Positions 21,997 through 29,250 of a DNA stretch of 38,306 bases are shown piece after piece. Origin of the DNA: Luteimonas sp. FCS-9 (GTDB lineage: Bacteria > Pseudomonadota > Gammaproteobacteria > Xanthomonadales > Xanthomonadaceae); the NCBI RefSeq assembly GCF_001014645.1, contig NZ_LASZ01000026.1, positions 1-38,306 of the forward strand, in the 5' to 3' direction. Numbering within the stretch: position 1 is the stretch's first letter; the number at the start of each line of letters is the position of its first letter. The notes below the pieces were generated by a model. It ran no database searches, had not been told where the DNA came from, and saw only the letters and a list, made by a program, of their open reading frames with translations. The translations under genes were made by a program, and so were the position numbers.

Positions 21997-23934
21997 TCAG
22001 AAGCCGACTTCGACGCCGGCGTGCACGTAGCGTCCGGTCTCTGGATAGGCGTAGAGCGCCGACGTCTCGTCGAGGCGCTCGTCCGTCAGGTTCTCGATGC
22101 CGCCGCGCAAGGCGATGCGCTCGGTGAGCCGGTAGCCGAGATCGACCGACCACAGCCGGTAGCCCGGCAGGCGGACGAGGCCTGCGGTGCCGGTCTGCCA
22201 CTGGCGGCCGGTGTGTTCGAGCCGCAGACCGGCATTCCAGGCCGCGTCCGTCCAGCGCAGCGCCGCGTGGCCGCTGCGGAGCGGGCGCCCCGTGAGCGGC
22301 TGGTCGGATGCGACATCGCGCGCCTGCAGCCAGCTGTGGTTCGCGCTGAGGCTCCACCCGGCCGGCAGTTCGGCCCGTGCGCCGAGCTCGACGCCCTGCA
22401 GCCGCGCCTGCGCGACGTTGACGTAGCTGCGCCGCTCCGCGCCGCGGATCCCGCAGGCCGCGGTGCAGATGGTCTGGATCAGGTCGTCCAGCTCGTTGCG
22501 GAACGCGGTCGCCTCGACCGACAGCGCGTCGCCGGACCACCCCAGCCCCAGCTCGTAGGTCGTCACCGTCTCCGGCCGCAGCGCCGGATTGCCGACGATC
22601 TCGAACATGCCGCCGCCGCCGATGGCCGCGTACTGCGGCGACAGCTGCTTGAGCGTCGGCGCCTTGAAGCCCGCGCCCGCGCCGCCCTTGAGGGTCACGC
22701 CCGAATCGAAGCGCCGCACCGCGTAGGCGCGCGGCGAGTGGTGCCAGCCAAAGCGCTCATGGTGATCGGCGCGGTTGCCGAGCGTCAGCAACAGCACGCC
22801 CAGGTCGATCTCGTCCTGCACGAACACGGCCCGGTGCACGCCCGACACCACGCCGGCGATGTTGACCGTCGCGTCCTCCAGCCGCTCGCGCCGCCATTCG
22901 GCGCCTGCGCTCAGCCGATGGCGCTCGCCCAGCGGCAGCGTCACGTGCCCGTCGACGGTGTCGTCGGTCAGCGCCTGCGGCCCGGTCGCCGCGCCCACGT
23001 CGCGCGCGTTCTCGCGATCGAGCGTCGCCCGCTGGGCGCGCAACTGGCTGTCGCCCCAGCGCCACTGGCCGCGGTGGGCGACGGACGTCTGTGCCCGGTC
23101 GATGTCGTCGCGGCTGCGGTACACGTACGGCACGCGCCCGGCCTGCAAGGCATCGCGCACCCGCCGTTCACGTCCGGCCAGGTGCGCAACGTCGATCCTC
23201 TGCGTCGCGCTCGGCGTCCACTGCAGGCCCAACCGCGCGGTGTCGGCGTCGCGGCCTTCCTGCTCGGTGAGCCGCGCATCGTTGCGGTCCCGGATCGGCG
23301 CACGCTCCAGATGCTCGGCCTGGAACGTCAGGCCCAGCCGATCGGCGAGCAGCGGGCCGGACGCGCTCGCCGAGGTCCGGCTCACGCCGCCCCCGTGCCC
23401 GCCGGCAACGACGCCACCGCCATGCCGCAGGCTGCCGTGCCAGACGTCGGTCGCGGCGCGGGTGATGATGTTGACCACGCCACCGAGCGCCTCCGACCCA
23501 TACAGCGACGACATCGGTCCGCGCACCACCTCGATGCGCTCGATCGCCTCGACCGGGATCCACGCCAGGTCGAAGTCGGCGTGCGCGATCGCGTCGCTGG
23601 CCGCGTTGACGCGCTGGCCGTCGACCAGCACCAGCGTGTACTCGCTGTCCATGCCGCGGATGCGGATACCGCGGCGGCCCATGCCGATCCCGTCGAAGGT
23701 CACGCCGGGCGTTCCGCGCAGCGCATCGGCCAGGTCGAGCACAGGCCGTTGCAGCAGGTCGTCGCGCGAGATCACCGAGATCGACGCCGGCGCATCGGCG
23801 AGCGAGGTCTCGGTGGCCGTCGCCGTGACGACGATAGCGTCCAGGTCTTGGACGGCGGAGTCCGCCCAGGCGGGCGACACGGACAGCAGCAGGCCGGCGA
23901 CACCTGCGCCGGCTTGGAGGAAGGGATGGGACAC
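21997..23934 (-). CDS. TonB-dependent outer-membrane receptor, haem/siderophore/cobalamin class
   Basis: This 645-residue receptor has a signal peptide (GVAGLLLSVSPAWA), a TonB-box-like DAIVVTATAT segment after residue 30, and a plug domain with GVTFDGIGMGRRGIRIRGM and VEAIERIEVVRGPMSSLYGSEALGGVVNIIT. A 22-strand-type barrel follows, with KAPTLKQLSP and NPALRPETVTTYELG, ending in the expected terminal Phe (VEVGF). It is closest in style to the FepA/CirA/HmuR class. Translation starts at GTG 23934. The CobN-like gene begins two bases after its stop, so the ligand is probably a metallated tetrapyrrole (inference). Confidence 0.92.
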   Translation of the reverse strand: MSHPFLQAGAGVAGLLLSVSPAWADSAVQDLDAIVVTATATETSLADAPASISVISRDDLLQRPVLDLADALRGTPGVTFDGIGMGRRGIRIRGMDSEYTLVLVDGQRVNAASDAIAHADFDLAWIPVEAIERIEVVRGPMSSLYGSEALGGVVNIITRAATDVWHGSLRHGGGVVAGGHGGGVSRTSASASGPLLADRLGLTFQAEHLERAPIRDRNDARLTEQEGRDADTARLGLQWTPSATQRIDVAHLAGRERRVRDALQAGRVPYVYRSRDDIDRAQTSVAHRGQWRWGDSQLRAQRATLDRENARDVGAATGPQALTDDTVDGHVTLPLGERHRLSAGAEWRRERLEDATVNIAGVVSGVHRAVFVQDEIDLGVLLLTLGNRADHHERFGWHHSPRAYAVRRFDSGVTLKGGAGAGFKAPTLKQLSPQYAAIGGGGMFEIVGNPALRPETVTTYELGLGWSGDALSVEATAFRNELDDLIQTICTAACGIRGAERRSYVNVAQARLQGVELGARAELPAGWSLSANHSWLQARDVASDQPLTGRPLRSGHAALRWTDAAWNAGLRLEHTGRQWQTGTAGLVRLPGYRLWSVDLGYRLTERIALRGGIENLTDERLDETSALYAYPETGRYVHAGVEVGF

Positions 23935-24018
23935 GGGACTACCTGATGCAGTGGGGGCGAGCGAGTGGAGAGGAGCGACGCGGCCAGACCGGGGCGCCGC
24001 AACAGAGAGGGCGCGGAT

Positions 24019-24046
24019 TTTATACTGGAACGATATAACGTAACAA
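24019..24046 (-). promoter_or_regulatory. Promoter of the TonB/CobN-like operon with overlapping metalloregulator-like dyad
   Basis: Read on the - strand, TTGTTA (24046-24041) and TATAAA (24024-24019) are separated by 16 nt. The spacer is covered by GTTACGTTATATCGTTCC (24044-24027), an imperfect AT-rich dyad in an otherwise GC-rich region. It resembles gammaproteobacterial Zur boxes of the GTTATGTTATAACATAAC type. An operator in the spacer would block RNA polymerase when bound. The regulator is not encoded here; Zur is a guess from sequence style, and Fur cannot be excluded. Confidence 0.5.
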
Positions 24047-24303
24047 CAAACCGGTATCGGCTCTGGCTCGCGGGCGTCGGTCCGAGCCGTCCACGCGCGC
24101 CGACGCGTCGATCGGGCTCCCCATGCCTACACGCCGCGCAGGGGCATCGACTCCCTGCGCGTCGGCGCAGCGCCGTGTCGAGCATCGCAACCACAGTCGT
24201 GGGCTTGGGCGATGCAAGGGCGCCGGGTTTCCGTCCCGACGCGCGCATTGCCCCCTCAAAGGATGTCTGGGGAGGCCTGTCGCGCATCTGGCAACGCCAT
24301 CCG

Positions 24304-24333
24304 TTGGGCGCGACAAGGGGCCCGCCCTATAAT
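24304..24333 (+). promoter_or_regulatory. Predicted sigma70 promoter of the GNAT-Rnk gene
   Basis: TTGGGC at 24304-24309 and a perfect TATAAT at 24328-24333 are 18 nt apart. Transcription would start near 24340, about 60 nt before the coding region. The rest of the 24047-24398 gap shows no convincing gene. Confidence 0.6.
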
Positions 24334-24398
24334 TTCCAGCTTTGGTGGAAAGAACCAGCACGGCGCGACCGTGACAGGCTTTCATTCTTGCGACCAGG

Positions 24399-25319
24399 GT
24401 GGCGAAGATGAAAATGCCGTTTGTTTCGTTGCGTCCAGAGATCACGCGGACACACGCCCTGATTCTGATGGGCTGGTTGGAAGATAAGCGCGTGACGCGC
24501 TACCTCAGCGACTCCCGCAGCGTGTCTCGATTCATCGCGCAGGCCGTCGACCGGACGCAGACGCCCATCCTGACACACCTGTTCAATCAGCGCGGCCGAT
24601 TCTTCATGACCTACGACCGGAACGATGTCCCGGTCGGCTTCGTCCGCCTGGTGAAGACAGGCTCCGAGTGCGAGATCGTCCTGGTCATCGGTGATCAGGA
24701 CAACTGGGGGCGGGGACTTGGCGGCAGCACCATCCGGGAAGGCCTGAAGCTCGCCTTCCTCGACATGCGGGCCGAGACCGTCATCGCCAAGATTCAGCCT
24801 GGCAACATACGCTCGCTCAAGGGCTTCGAGAGCTGCGGCTTTCTGCGAAAAGCCGAAATGCCTACGTTGAACTCACTGTACATGACCTCTGGTCGGTATC
24901 TCCAGCTGCTGCGCGAAGGCGTCTTGGCAAAAGCGACCGACATCTACGTCACGGAAATCGACAAAGCCCGGCTCCAGAGCCTGATCGAGTTCGAGCAAGG
25001 GGCGGCAGTCGTCGAGCTTGAACACGAGATCGAACGCGCGATCGTCGTGGAGCCGCAGCATGTCGCGCACAACGTCGTCACCATGAACTCCAGGGTCGTG
25101 CTGCAGGTGGACCAGGATCAAGCGCAGGTCGAACTCGTCTATCCGCAAGACGCCGATGACCGCTCCGGGAAACTATCGATCCTCTCCGACGTCGGCGCCG
25201 CAATCCTGGGCTACCAGGAAGGCGATGCCTTCGACTGGCGAGTGGGTGATCGCACGCGTCGTATCCAGATCGACAAGGTGATCTACCAACCGGAATCGTT
25301 CGGGAACTTTCATCTCTAG
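24399..25319 (+). CDS. Fusion of GNAT N-acetyltransferase and Rnk/GreA-C-like domain
   Basis: The first ~165 of 306 residues form a GNAT fold, with the acetyl-CoA loop visible as DQDNWGRGLGGSTIREGLKLAF and the following AKIQPGNIRSLKGFESCGF. The last ~140 form an Rnk-like unit: an N-terminal helical part followed by the GreA/GreB C-terminal (FKBP-like) domain with VELVYPQDAD, GKLSILSDVGAAILGYQEGD and YQPESFGNFHL. Rnk-type proteins bind RNA polymerase's secondary channel. The fusion is a known architecture in proteobacteria, but its role is not established. The listed start is GTG; ATGs at 24408 and 24414 are alternatives. Confidence 0.85.
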   Translation: MAKMKMPFVSLRPEITRTHALILMGWLEDKRVTRYLSDSRSVSRFIAQAVDRTQTPILTHLFNQRGRFFMTYDRNDVPVGFVRLVKTGSECEIVLVIGDQDNWGRGLGGSTIREGLKLAFLDMRAETVIAKIQPGNIRSLKGFESCGFLRKAEMPTLNSLYMTSGRYLQLLREGVLAKATDIYVTEIDKARLQSLIEFEQGAAVVELEHEIERAIVVEPQHVAHNVVTMNSRVVLQVDQDQAQVELVYPQDADDRSGKLSILSDVGAAILGYQEGDAFDWRVGDRTRRIQIDKVIYQPESFGNFHL

Positions 25320-25438
25320 AGTCGGGTAGGGCGCTGGAGGCCAAGCTTTCCGCCAAGTTGGCCAAGTGTTATCCGGTCGCGTGACGCGGCACGTGAGCAG
25401 GCTTACACTCCGTCCCACAGGGGATGGAGCGTTGCATC

Positions 25439-25846
25439 ATGGATGTCAGGGGAGTCGCCGCGTTCGCGGTGTTGTTCGTCGTGTCGGCACCGGCCTTGGC
25501 CCAGCACGTCTACAAGTGCGTGAACTGGCAAGGCGCGGTCACGTACCAATCCGAACGCTGCCCCGAAGGCCAGCGCATCGACCGCACCTACGACACGAAC
25601 CGCGAGATCGAGGTCGGGGGGCGGGTGGTACGCAACTACGTGCCCACGACCAGCTCGGGCGGTGGCCTTTCTCCCACTTACGGCCGGCCGATGAATTCCG
25701 ATGGGACCGTCAAGTCCGATGCTGGATGTGATTTCGCGCGTGCGATCACCTCGGGTCGCAGTCCGTACCGCACGATCGAGTCGCTCGCTGGCGATGCCGC
25801 GCTGCGCTCCAAGTACTGCAACCACACTCGTGGCCCGACCGATTGA
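25439..25846 (+). CDS. Secreted DUF4124-like protein, second copy
   Basis: This 135-residue protein starts at ATG 25439, nine bases after GGAG. It has a signal peptide (GVAAFAVLFVVSAPALA) and the HVYKCVNWQGAVTYQSERCPEG segment with the same Cys/Tyr/Gln/Cys pattern as the protein at 16859. Its C-terminal half has two more cysteines (AGCDFA and SKYCNH), which may pair. An upstream in-frame ATG at 25424 would spoil the signal peptide N-terminus. Function is unknown. Confidence 0.72.
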   Translation: MDVRGVAAFAVLFVVSAPALAQHVYKCVNWQGAVTYQSERCPEGQRIDRTYDTNREIEVGGRVVRNYVPTTSSGGGLSPTYGRPMNSDGTVKSDAGCDFARAITSGRSPYRTIESLAGDAALRSKYCNHTRGPTD

Positions 25847-26452
25847 CTTGATCAGGTGCAGGGCAGAGCCCTGCGGATGCGGCCTTGCGCGGATCCGCCC
25901 GAAGGGGCGCTCGCGCCAGTCGCGAAGATCCAAGACCACGACCACGACAAGGACCTTGACCACCTGTCGACCCGTTTTTCGTGACGCGTCTTGAAGACTG
26001 GCTCGCTCCAATCGCTGTTCGGCCTCGAGGCGGAACGCCATCGCACGCAGGCGTTCGGTTGTGAAGCGTTCGCCATCCAGGAAGGCGAGCTCACGACCTG
26101 CCATGCGCCAGCCGCTCCAAGGCCGTGGAGCTCCGGCCGGTTGTGGACCACGCGGTCGTAGTGTGCGGCGTCGGACTCGTGGTTATGGGTAGCGCACTTT
26201 AGCGTGCTCTGAGTAAATTATTGATTTTTCTGAGGCAAGCTGTGCCTATGTACACCCTTGTCTGCGTAGGTCGCCGCACTCCAGCGGGGACGCTTTTCCA
26301 AGCTACGCACTCCGGTGGGGACACTTTTGCCGGCTACGCACTCTTACAGGGTCACGCATCCGCACCGACCACAGTCCGATGCGCCCCCTGGGGTGGTGCA
26401 GTCCAAGGGGAACTTACTTCCGCCTGTAATGACCCAGCCTTTCCTGCACAGG
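25847..26452. other. Gene-poor decayed region left of the IS element
   Basis: No convincing gene is visible in these 606 bases. A leftward frame at about 25852-26104 has a plausible middle (RLRAMAFRLEAEQRLE) but turns into low-complexity Val/Arg sequence and matches nothing I know. An inverted repeat (GCGCACTTTAGCGTGC) lies near 26195, and base composition falls towards the right. The stretch looks like the remains of transposition events at the edge of the core genome. Confidence 0.4.
26276..26337. repeat. Two tandem 31-nt direct repeats
   Basis: Copies at 26276-26306 and 26307-26337 are adjacent and agree at 25 of 31 positions, both of the form GCACTCC-x-G-x-GGGGAC-x-CTTTT...GCTAC, with a weaker third start at 26338. 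Spaced repeats of this kind are found at the ends of IS21-type elements as transposase-binding sites. No such transposase is present, so this would be an orphan end (inference). Confidence 0.6.
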
Positions 26453-27480
26453 TCAGGCCGCTAAAGCGTACGCCTCGGCGGGTGTCTTCATACCCAGCGC
26501 CTGGTGCGGGCGCCGGTGGTTGTAAAACGCGATCCAATCGCCGATCACCCGCATCGCGTGCTGCTGGCTTTCGAAGCGGTGGCGGTGTGCGCACTGCTCC
26601 TTGAGCGTACGGATGACGTGTTCGACCATGCTGTTCTACTGCGGGCAATGCGGAGTGATGAACTCCTGCCTCAGGCCGTAGCTGCGCACCAGTTGGATGT
26701 AGTGACGGCTGGTGAAGACCAGCCCGTTGTCTGACCACAGCAGGAACGATTTGGACACGCGTCCGAGCGTGCCGAAGCGCGTGATCAGCGCCTGCTCCAG
26801 CGCCCCCGCGGCCGTGGTGGCCTTGCCGGTGCGCGCCAGCTGCCAGCCCAGCAGCTGGCGCGTGTGGCAGTCGATCACGAGCGCCAGCGTGAGCCAGCCA
26901 TCGCGGCCGCCCCAGATCCGGCACAGGTCGGTGGCCCAGCGCTGGTTCGGCGCTGACGCCACGGACGGCAACGCCTGGATCCGCGGCCGCATGCTCACGG
27001 CGCGCTTGCGCACCTGCCAGCCCATGAGCTGGAAGATGCGCTGCACCGTGTTCTTGTTCATGCCGAGCAAGCCGGCCACCGTGCGATAGCCAAACGACGG
27101 CTCGGCCTCGATCAGTTGCTTGATCGGCGCGGCCAGTTCGGGCCGCACGACCGGCGCCGATTTCACCGGCCGGTGGTAGACCGTGCGTCGCGGCACCTCG
27201 AACCAGCGGCACAGCTGCGACATCGACACCGCTACGCCCTCATCCTGCAGTCCTTGCTGGACCGTGACCATCAGGTCTCGTCCTTGCCCAGCAGGAACTG
27301 CAATTTTTTTTCGCGCGCGCAGTTCCAGCATGGCCTCGCCGTAGGCTTCCTGCAGGTCTTCAGCTGCCGCTCGTACTGCTCGCGCACGTGCTCAGGCGTG
27401 GCCCGCAGCGCGTTCTCCATGCCGCGCTTGTCGTCCTCAACACGAAATTTGTGTTGGGAGACACAGAATCGATAGTCAAG
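26453..27480 (-). pseudogene. IS3-family transposase (OrfA/OrfB), inactivated
   Basis: OrfB is recognisable by its helix-turn-helix start (SMSQLCRWFEVPRRTVYHRP) and the integrase core with WATDLCRIW (first Asp), WSDNGLVFTS (second Asp) and, after an in-frame TAG at 26638-26636, MVEHVIRTLKEQC (catalytic Glu), HRRPHQALGMKTPAEA. The stop sits where related elements have Gln (PHCPQ-stop-NSMVE). OrfA covers about 27271-27480 (KFRVEDDKRGMENALRATPE). It appears to have lost one G near 27358 (KDLQEAYG becomes KTCRKPT) and to have eight instead of seven A's at the -1 frameshift site (27304-27311 on this strand). The terminal repeats could not be defined, and the 5' end lacks a start codon. Confidence 0.82.
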
Positions 27481-27746
27481 CCCGATTCCCGGACGTTCCC
27501 TGATGTCGTGCGCTCAACCAATCCCAATGATCTGCGTGCGACGCTGAGTGTATAAGCAGGGGGAAAGATTACGCCGCAATCAGGATTTTCCTACGTTGAG
27601 TTCGGCAGGAGATCCAATTGACAAGAACAATTTTCTACAGGCGGCCGAAACATCGTTCACGGCGCCTTGACATTCCATTTGCGGCATTGTATACGTTTGT
27701 TGCCGAAGCAATCCTGCTAAGGCAAGTGTGAGCAAGGATGAATTAC
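27481..27746 (+). promoter_or_regulatory. Promoter region of the RiPP operon
   Basis: A textbook sigma70 promoter, TTGACA at 27667-27672 and TATACG at 27690-27695 with a 17-nt spacer, lies 52 nt before the precursor start and would give a leader of about 45 nt. A second TTGACA at 27618 has no -10 partner. The rest of this 266-nt stretch, between the IS remnant and the precursor gene, shows no gene. AAGGA at 27734-27738 serves as the ribosome-binding site of the precursor. Confidence 0.7.
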
Positions 27747-27905
27747 ATGAAGAGCCGATTTGAGGACCTGCTGGAAGCCCACGTTGTTGAGTCGTTTAAC
27801 CTGACTGACGCGATGGCAAACGACTTGGCTGGCGAGTCGACCGATAACGCCACGCCGACCACCATTTGGGCGATTGCGATTATTACCAGCGCGGCAGAGT
27901 GCTGA
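27747..27905 (+). CDS. RiPP precursor peptide, probable Avi(Me)Cys lanthipeptide
   Basis: This 52-residue peptide has an acidic helical leader (MKSRFEDLLEAHVVESFNLT and onward, ending near AGESTDNA) and a hydrophobic Thr-rich C-terminus, TPTTIWAIAIITSAAEC. There is one Cys, and it is the last residue, as required by EpiD-type decarboxylases. A Thr lies five positions before it (T-S-A-A-E-C), the same T-x4-C spacing as in thioviridamide. I chose the ATG at 27747 because AAGGA lies eight bases upstream; the in-frame ATG at 27738 sits on top of that site. The leader/core boundary is not known. The gene directly follows a strong promoter and precedes the kinase and HopA1-type genes. Confidence 0.85.
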   Translation: MKSRFEDLLEAHVVESFNLTDAMANDLAGESTDNATPTTIWAIAIITSAAEC

Positions 27906-27922
27906 TTAGTTAGTTTGGTAGG

Positions 27923-27968
27923 GCAGATGCTCCTTCATCGGAGCATCTGCTTTAGAGGAGCAGATGCT
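27923..27968 (+). promoter_or_regulatory. Stem-loop with competing third arm after the precursor gene
   Basis: Seventeen bases after the precursor stop, a perfect 11-bp stem (GCAGATGCTCC / GGAGCATCTGC, 6-nt loop, 27923-27950) is followed by only three T's, so it looks like a leaky terminator. That would make more precursor mRNA than enzyme mRNA. A further copy of the left arm, GCAGATGCT at 27960-27968, can pair with the right arm instead (9 bp), so two exclusive hairpins are possible. The remainder of the 27906-28137 gap is AT-rich with no gene seen; a small TCTCAC/GTGAGA inverted repeat lies near 28000. Confidence 0.65.
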
Positions 27969-28137
27969 TCATTGAGAGGCTTCGTGTGTCCCCGTATCTC
28001 ACTATAGGTGTGTGAGAAAATATACATAAATCCGAGAAAAAGGCAGGCCGGTGGTCATGGGAAGCCTTAATCTCGCATCGTTGTTCGCCTCTGCTTGAGG
28101 CAATGAATTATTTATTTATCGCGAATGGAACTCGTGA

Positions 28138-29250
28138 ATGAACAGCGTCGGCTGCGATATTGAAGCGAACTTGGCGCTCTACGAGATTGATCGATACGGA
28201 ACGACTCGAATTCGAGATCGGCGGGCGCTCTCTAGCGCAGCGAACCTGAAGGAGTCGACTGCGAGGCGACTAGTACTTGAAACTGCATTCTGCAGTGACA
28301 GGAATATTACCGAGTTAGAGTCGCTCAACTCGTTCGAGTCTGTCTTTGGTATCGAAAGTGAGAGAGAAAGATTCGTAGCAAAAATTTGTAATCCGCTGCA
28401 GAACGAGATCGGTATGAGCCGGTTGGTTCAAGCTTCCGGAGAGCCCGTCAGTCCGCCACTGCTTGAGGTTCATGAGCCAGGCATCGCTATATTCCCCCGA
28501 TGCGAGCCGTACTTGAATGAACTCAATGTCTTCGAAGACTGGGGCCTGCTGCAGGTGCAACTGCGCGAAGCAGCAGATCTTCTCAGCAAGATTCATTCAA
28601 TGGACAGCCCGATTGGATTGGAACCGTCGAGACCTAAGGTTGAGATTGGACGATTCCAAAAGATCTCCTTGGAAGAGTACGAACAGCTTCCTGGATTTGA
28701 AGTGCACGCCTATGTTGAGGCTGCACAGAGACTGCAAAGGCAACTTCTCTATGTAAAAAAAGTAAATCCGTCGTGCTTTGTTCACGGGGATTTCAAGTTT
28801 GACAATGTCGTGTACTGGAAGCGGCGGTTAGTTGCAATAGATTGGGAATCCGCCGGGCTTGGTCACCGTGAGGCGGATCTCGGTATATACATAGGGTGCA
28901 TCGTATCCATCTGGTTAAAGGAGAAGTCCAGAAGCTACTCGGGTGACGTATCCCAAATACTTTCAGAGGGAGGGACGGGGCTTCGACAGTGTGTCTTGGC
29001 ATTGGCCAGTTTCTTAAACTATTACTGCGAATGCGGAAGTGCATCAATCAACGTAAGGCTTCTGATGGTTTATATCGGGAATTTTCTTCTCGACCGAGGT
29101 CTTATTACGAATATGCTCGGCGGAAGATTTAATCTTGAGACGATGATGTGTTTTAAGCTGGGGCAGCTCATCGTAAGTAAGCCAATCGCTATCTTTAGGG
29201 CCTGCAAAGGAATGATCGGTGAAGAAGTTGGATCTAAAGATCTCATTTGA
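28138..29250 (+). CDS. APH-fold kinase, predicted Ser/Thr kinase for lanthipeptide dehydration
   Basis: This 370-residue protein has the aminoglycoside-phosphotransferase fold. An N-lobe Lys lies in FVAKICN with a following Glu in NEIGMSRLV, then comes the LREAADLLSKIHSM helix, the catalytic loop HGDFKFDN at 216-223 and the metal-binding IDWE at 234-237, then GLGHREADLGIY. All catalytic residues are intact. In class V lanthipeptides (LxmK-type) and thioamitides (TvaC-type), such kinases phosphorylate Ser/Thr of the precursor before elimination. A drug-resistance role is less likely given the flanking precursor and HopA1 genes. ATG 28138 follows GGAA by seven bases, and a stop codon lies directly upstream in frame. 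Confidence 0.83.
   Translation: MNSVGCDIEANLALYEIDRYGTTRIRDRRALSSAANLKESTARRLVLETAFCSDRNITELESLNSFESVFGIESERERFVAKICNPLQNEIGMSRLVQASGEPVSPPLLEVHEPGIAIFPRCEPYLNELNVFEDWGLLQVQLREAADLLSKIHSMDSPIGLEPSRPKVEIGRFQKISLEEYEQLPGFEVHAYVEAAQRLQRQLLYVKKVNPSCFVHGDFKFDNVVYWKRRLVAIDWESAGLGHREADLGIYIGCIVSIWLKEKSRSYSGDVSQILSEGGTGLRQCVLALASFLNYYCECGSASINVRLLMVYIGNFLLDRGLITNMLGGRFNLETMMCFKLGQLIVSKPIAIFRACKGMIGEEVGSKDLI

Noticed and set aside
23935..24018. Cobalamin riboswitch before the TonB receptor
   Set aside because: The leader of about 75 nt is too short and I see no B12-box-like sequence; the promoter dyad explains regulation better.
25852..26104. Leftward ORF with a plausible helical start
   Set aside because: It has no recognisable family, ends in Val/Arg low complexity and lies opposite the end of another gene.
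27618..27623. Upstream TTGACA considered as a second promoter
   Set aside because: There is no -10 hexamer at 16-18 nt; the box at 27667 has a proper partner.
28048..28100. A 13-codon ORF (MGSLNLASLFASA) considered as a second precursor peptide
   Set aside because: No Cys, no leader, no ribosome-binding site.
28138..29250. Aminoglycoside resistance gene
   Set aside because: The APH fold is intact, but the precursor, HopA1-like and decarboxylase neighbours point to peptide modification.
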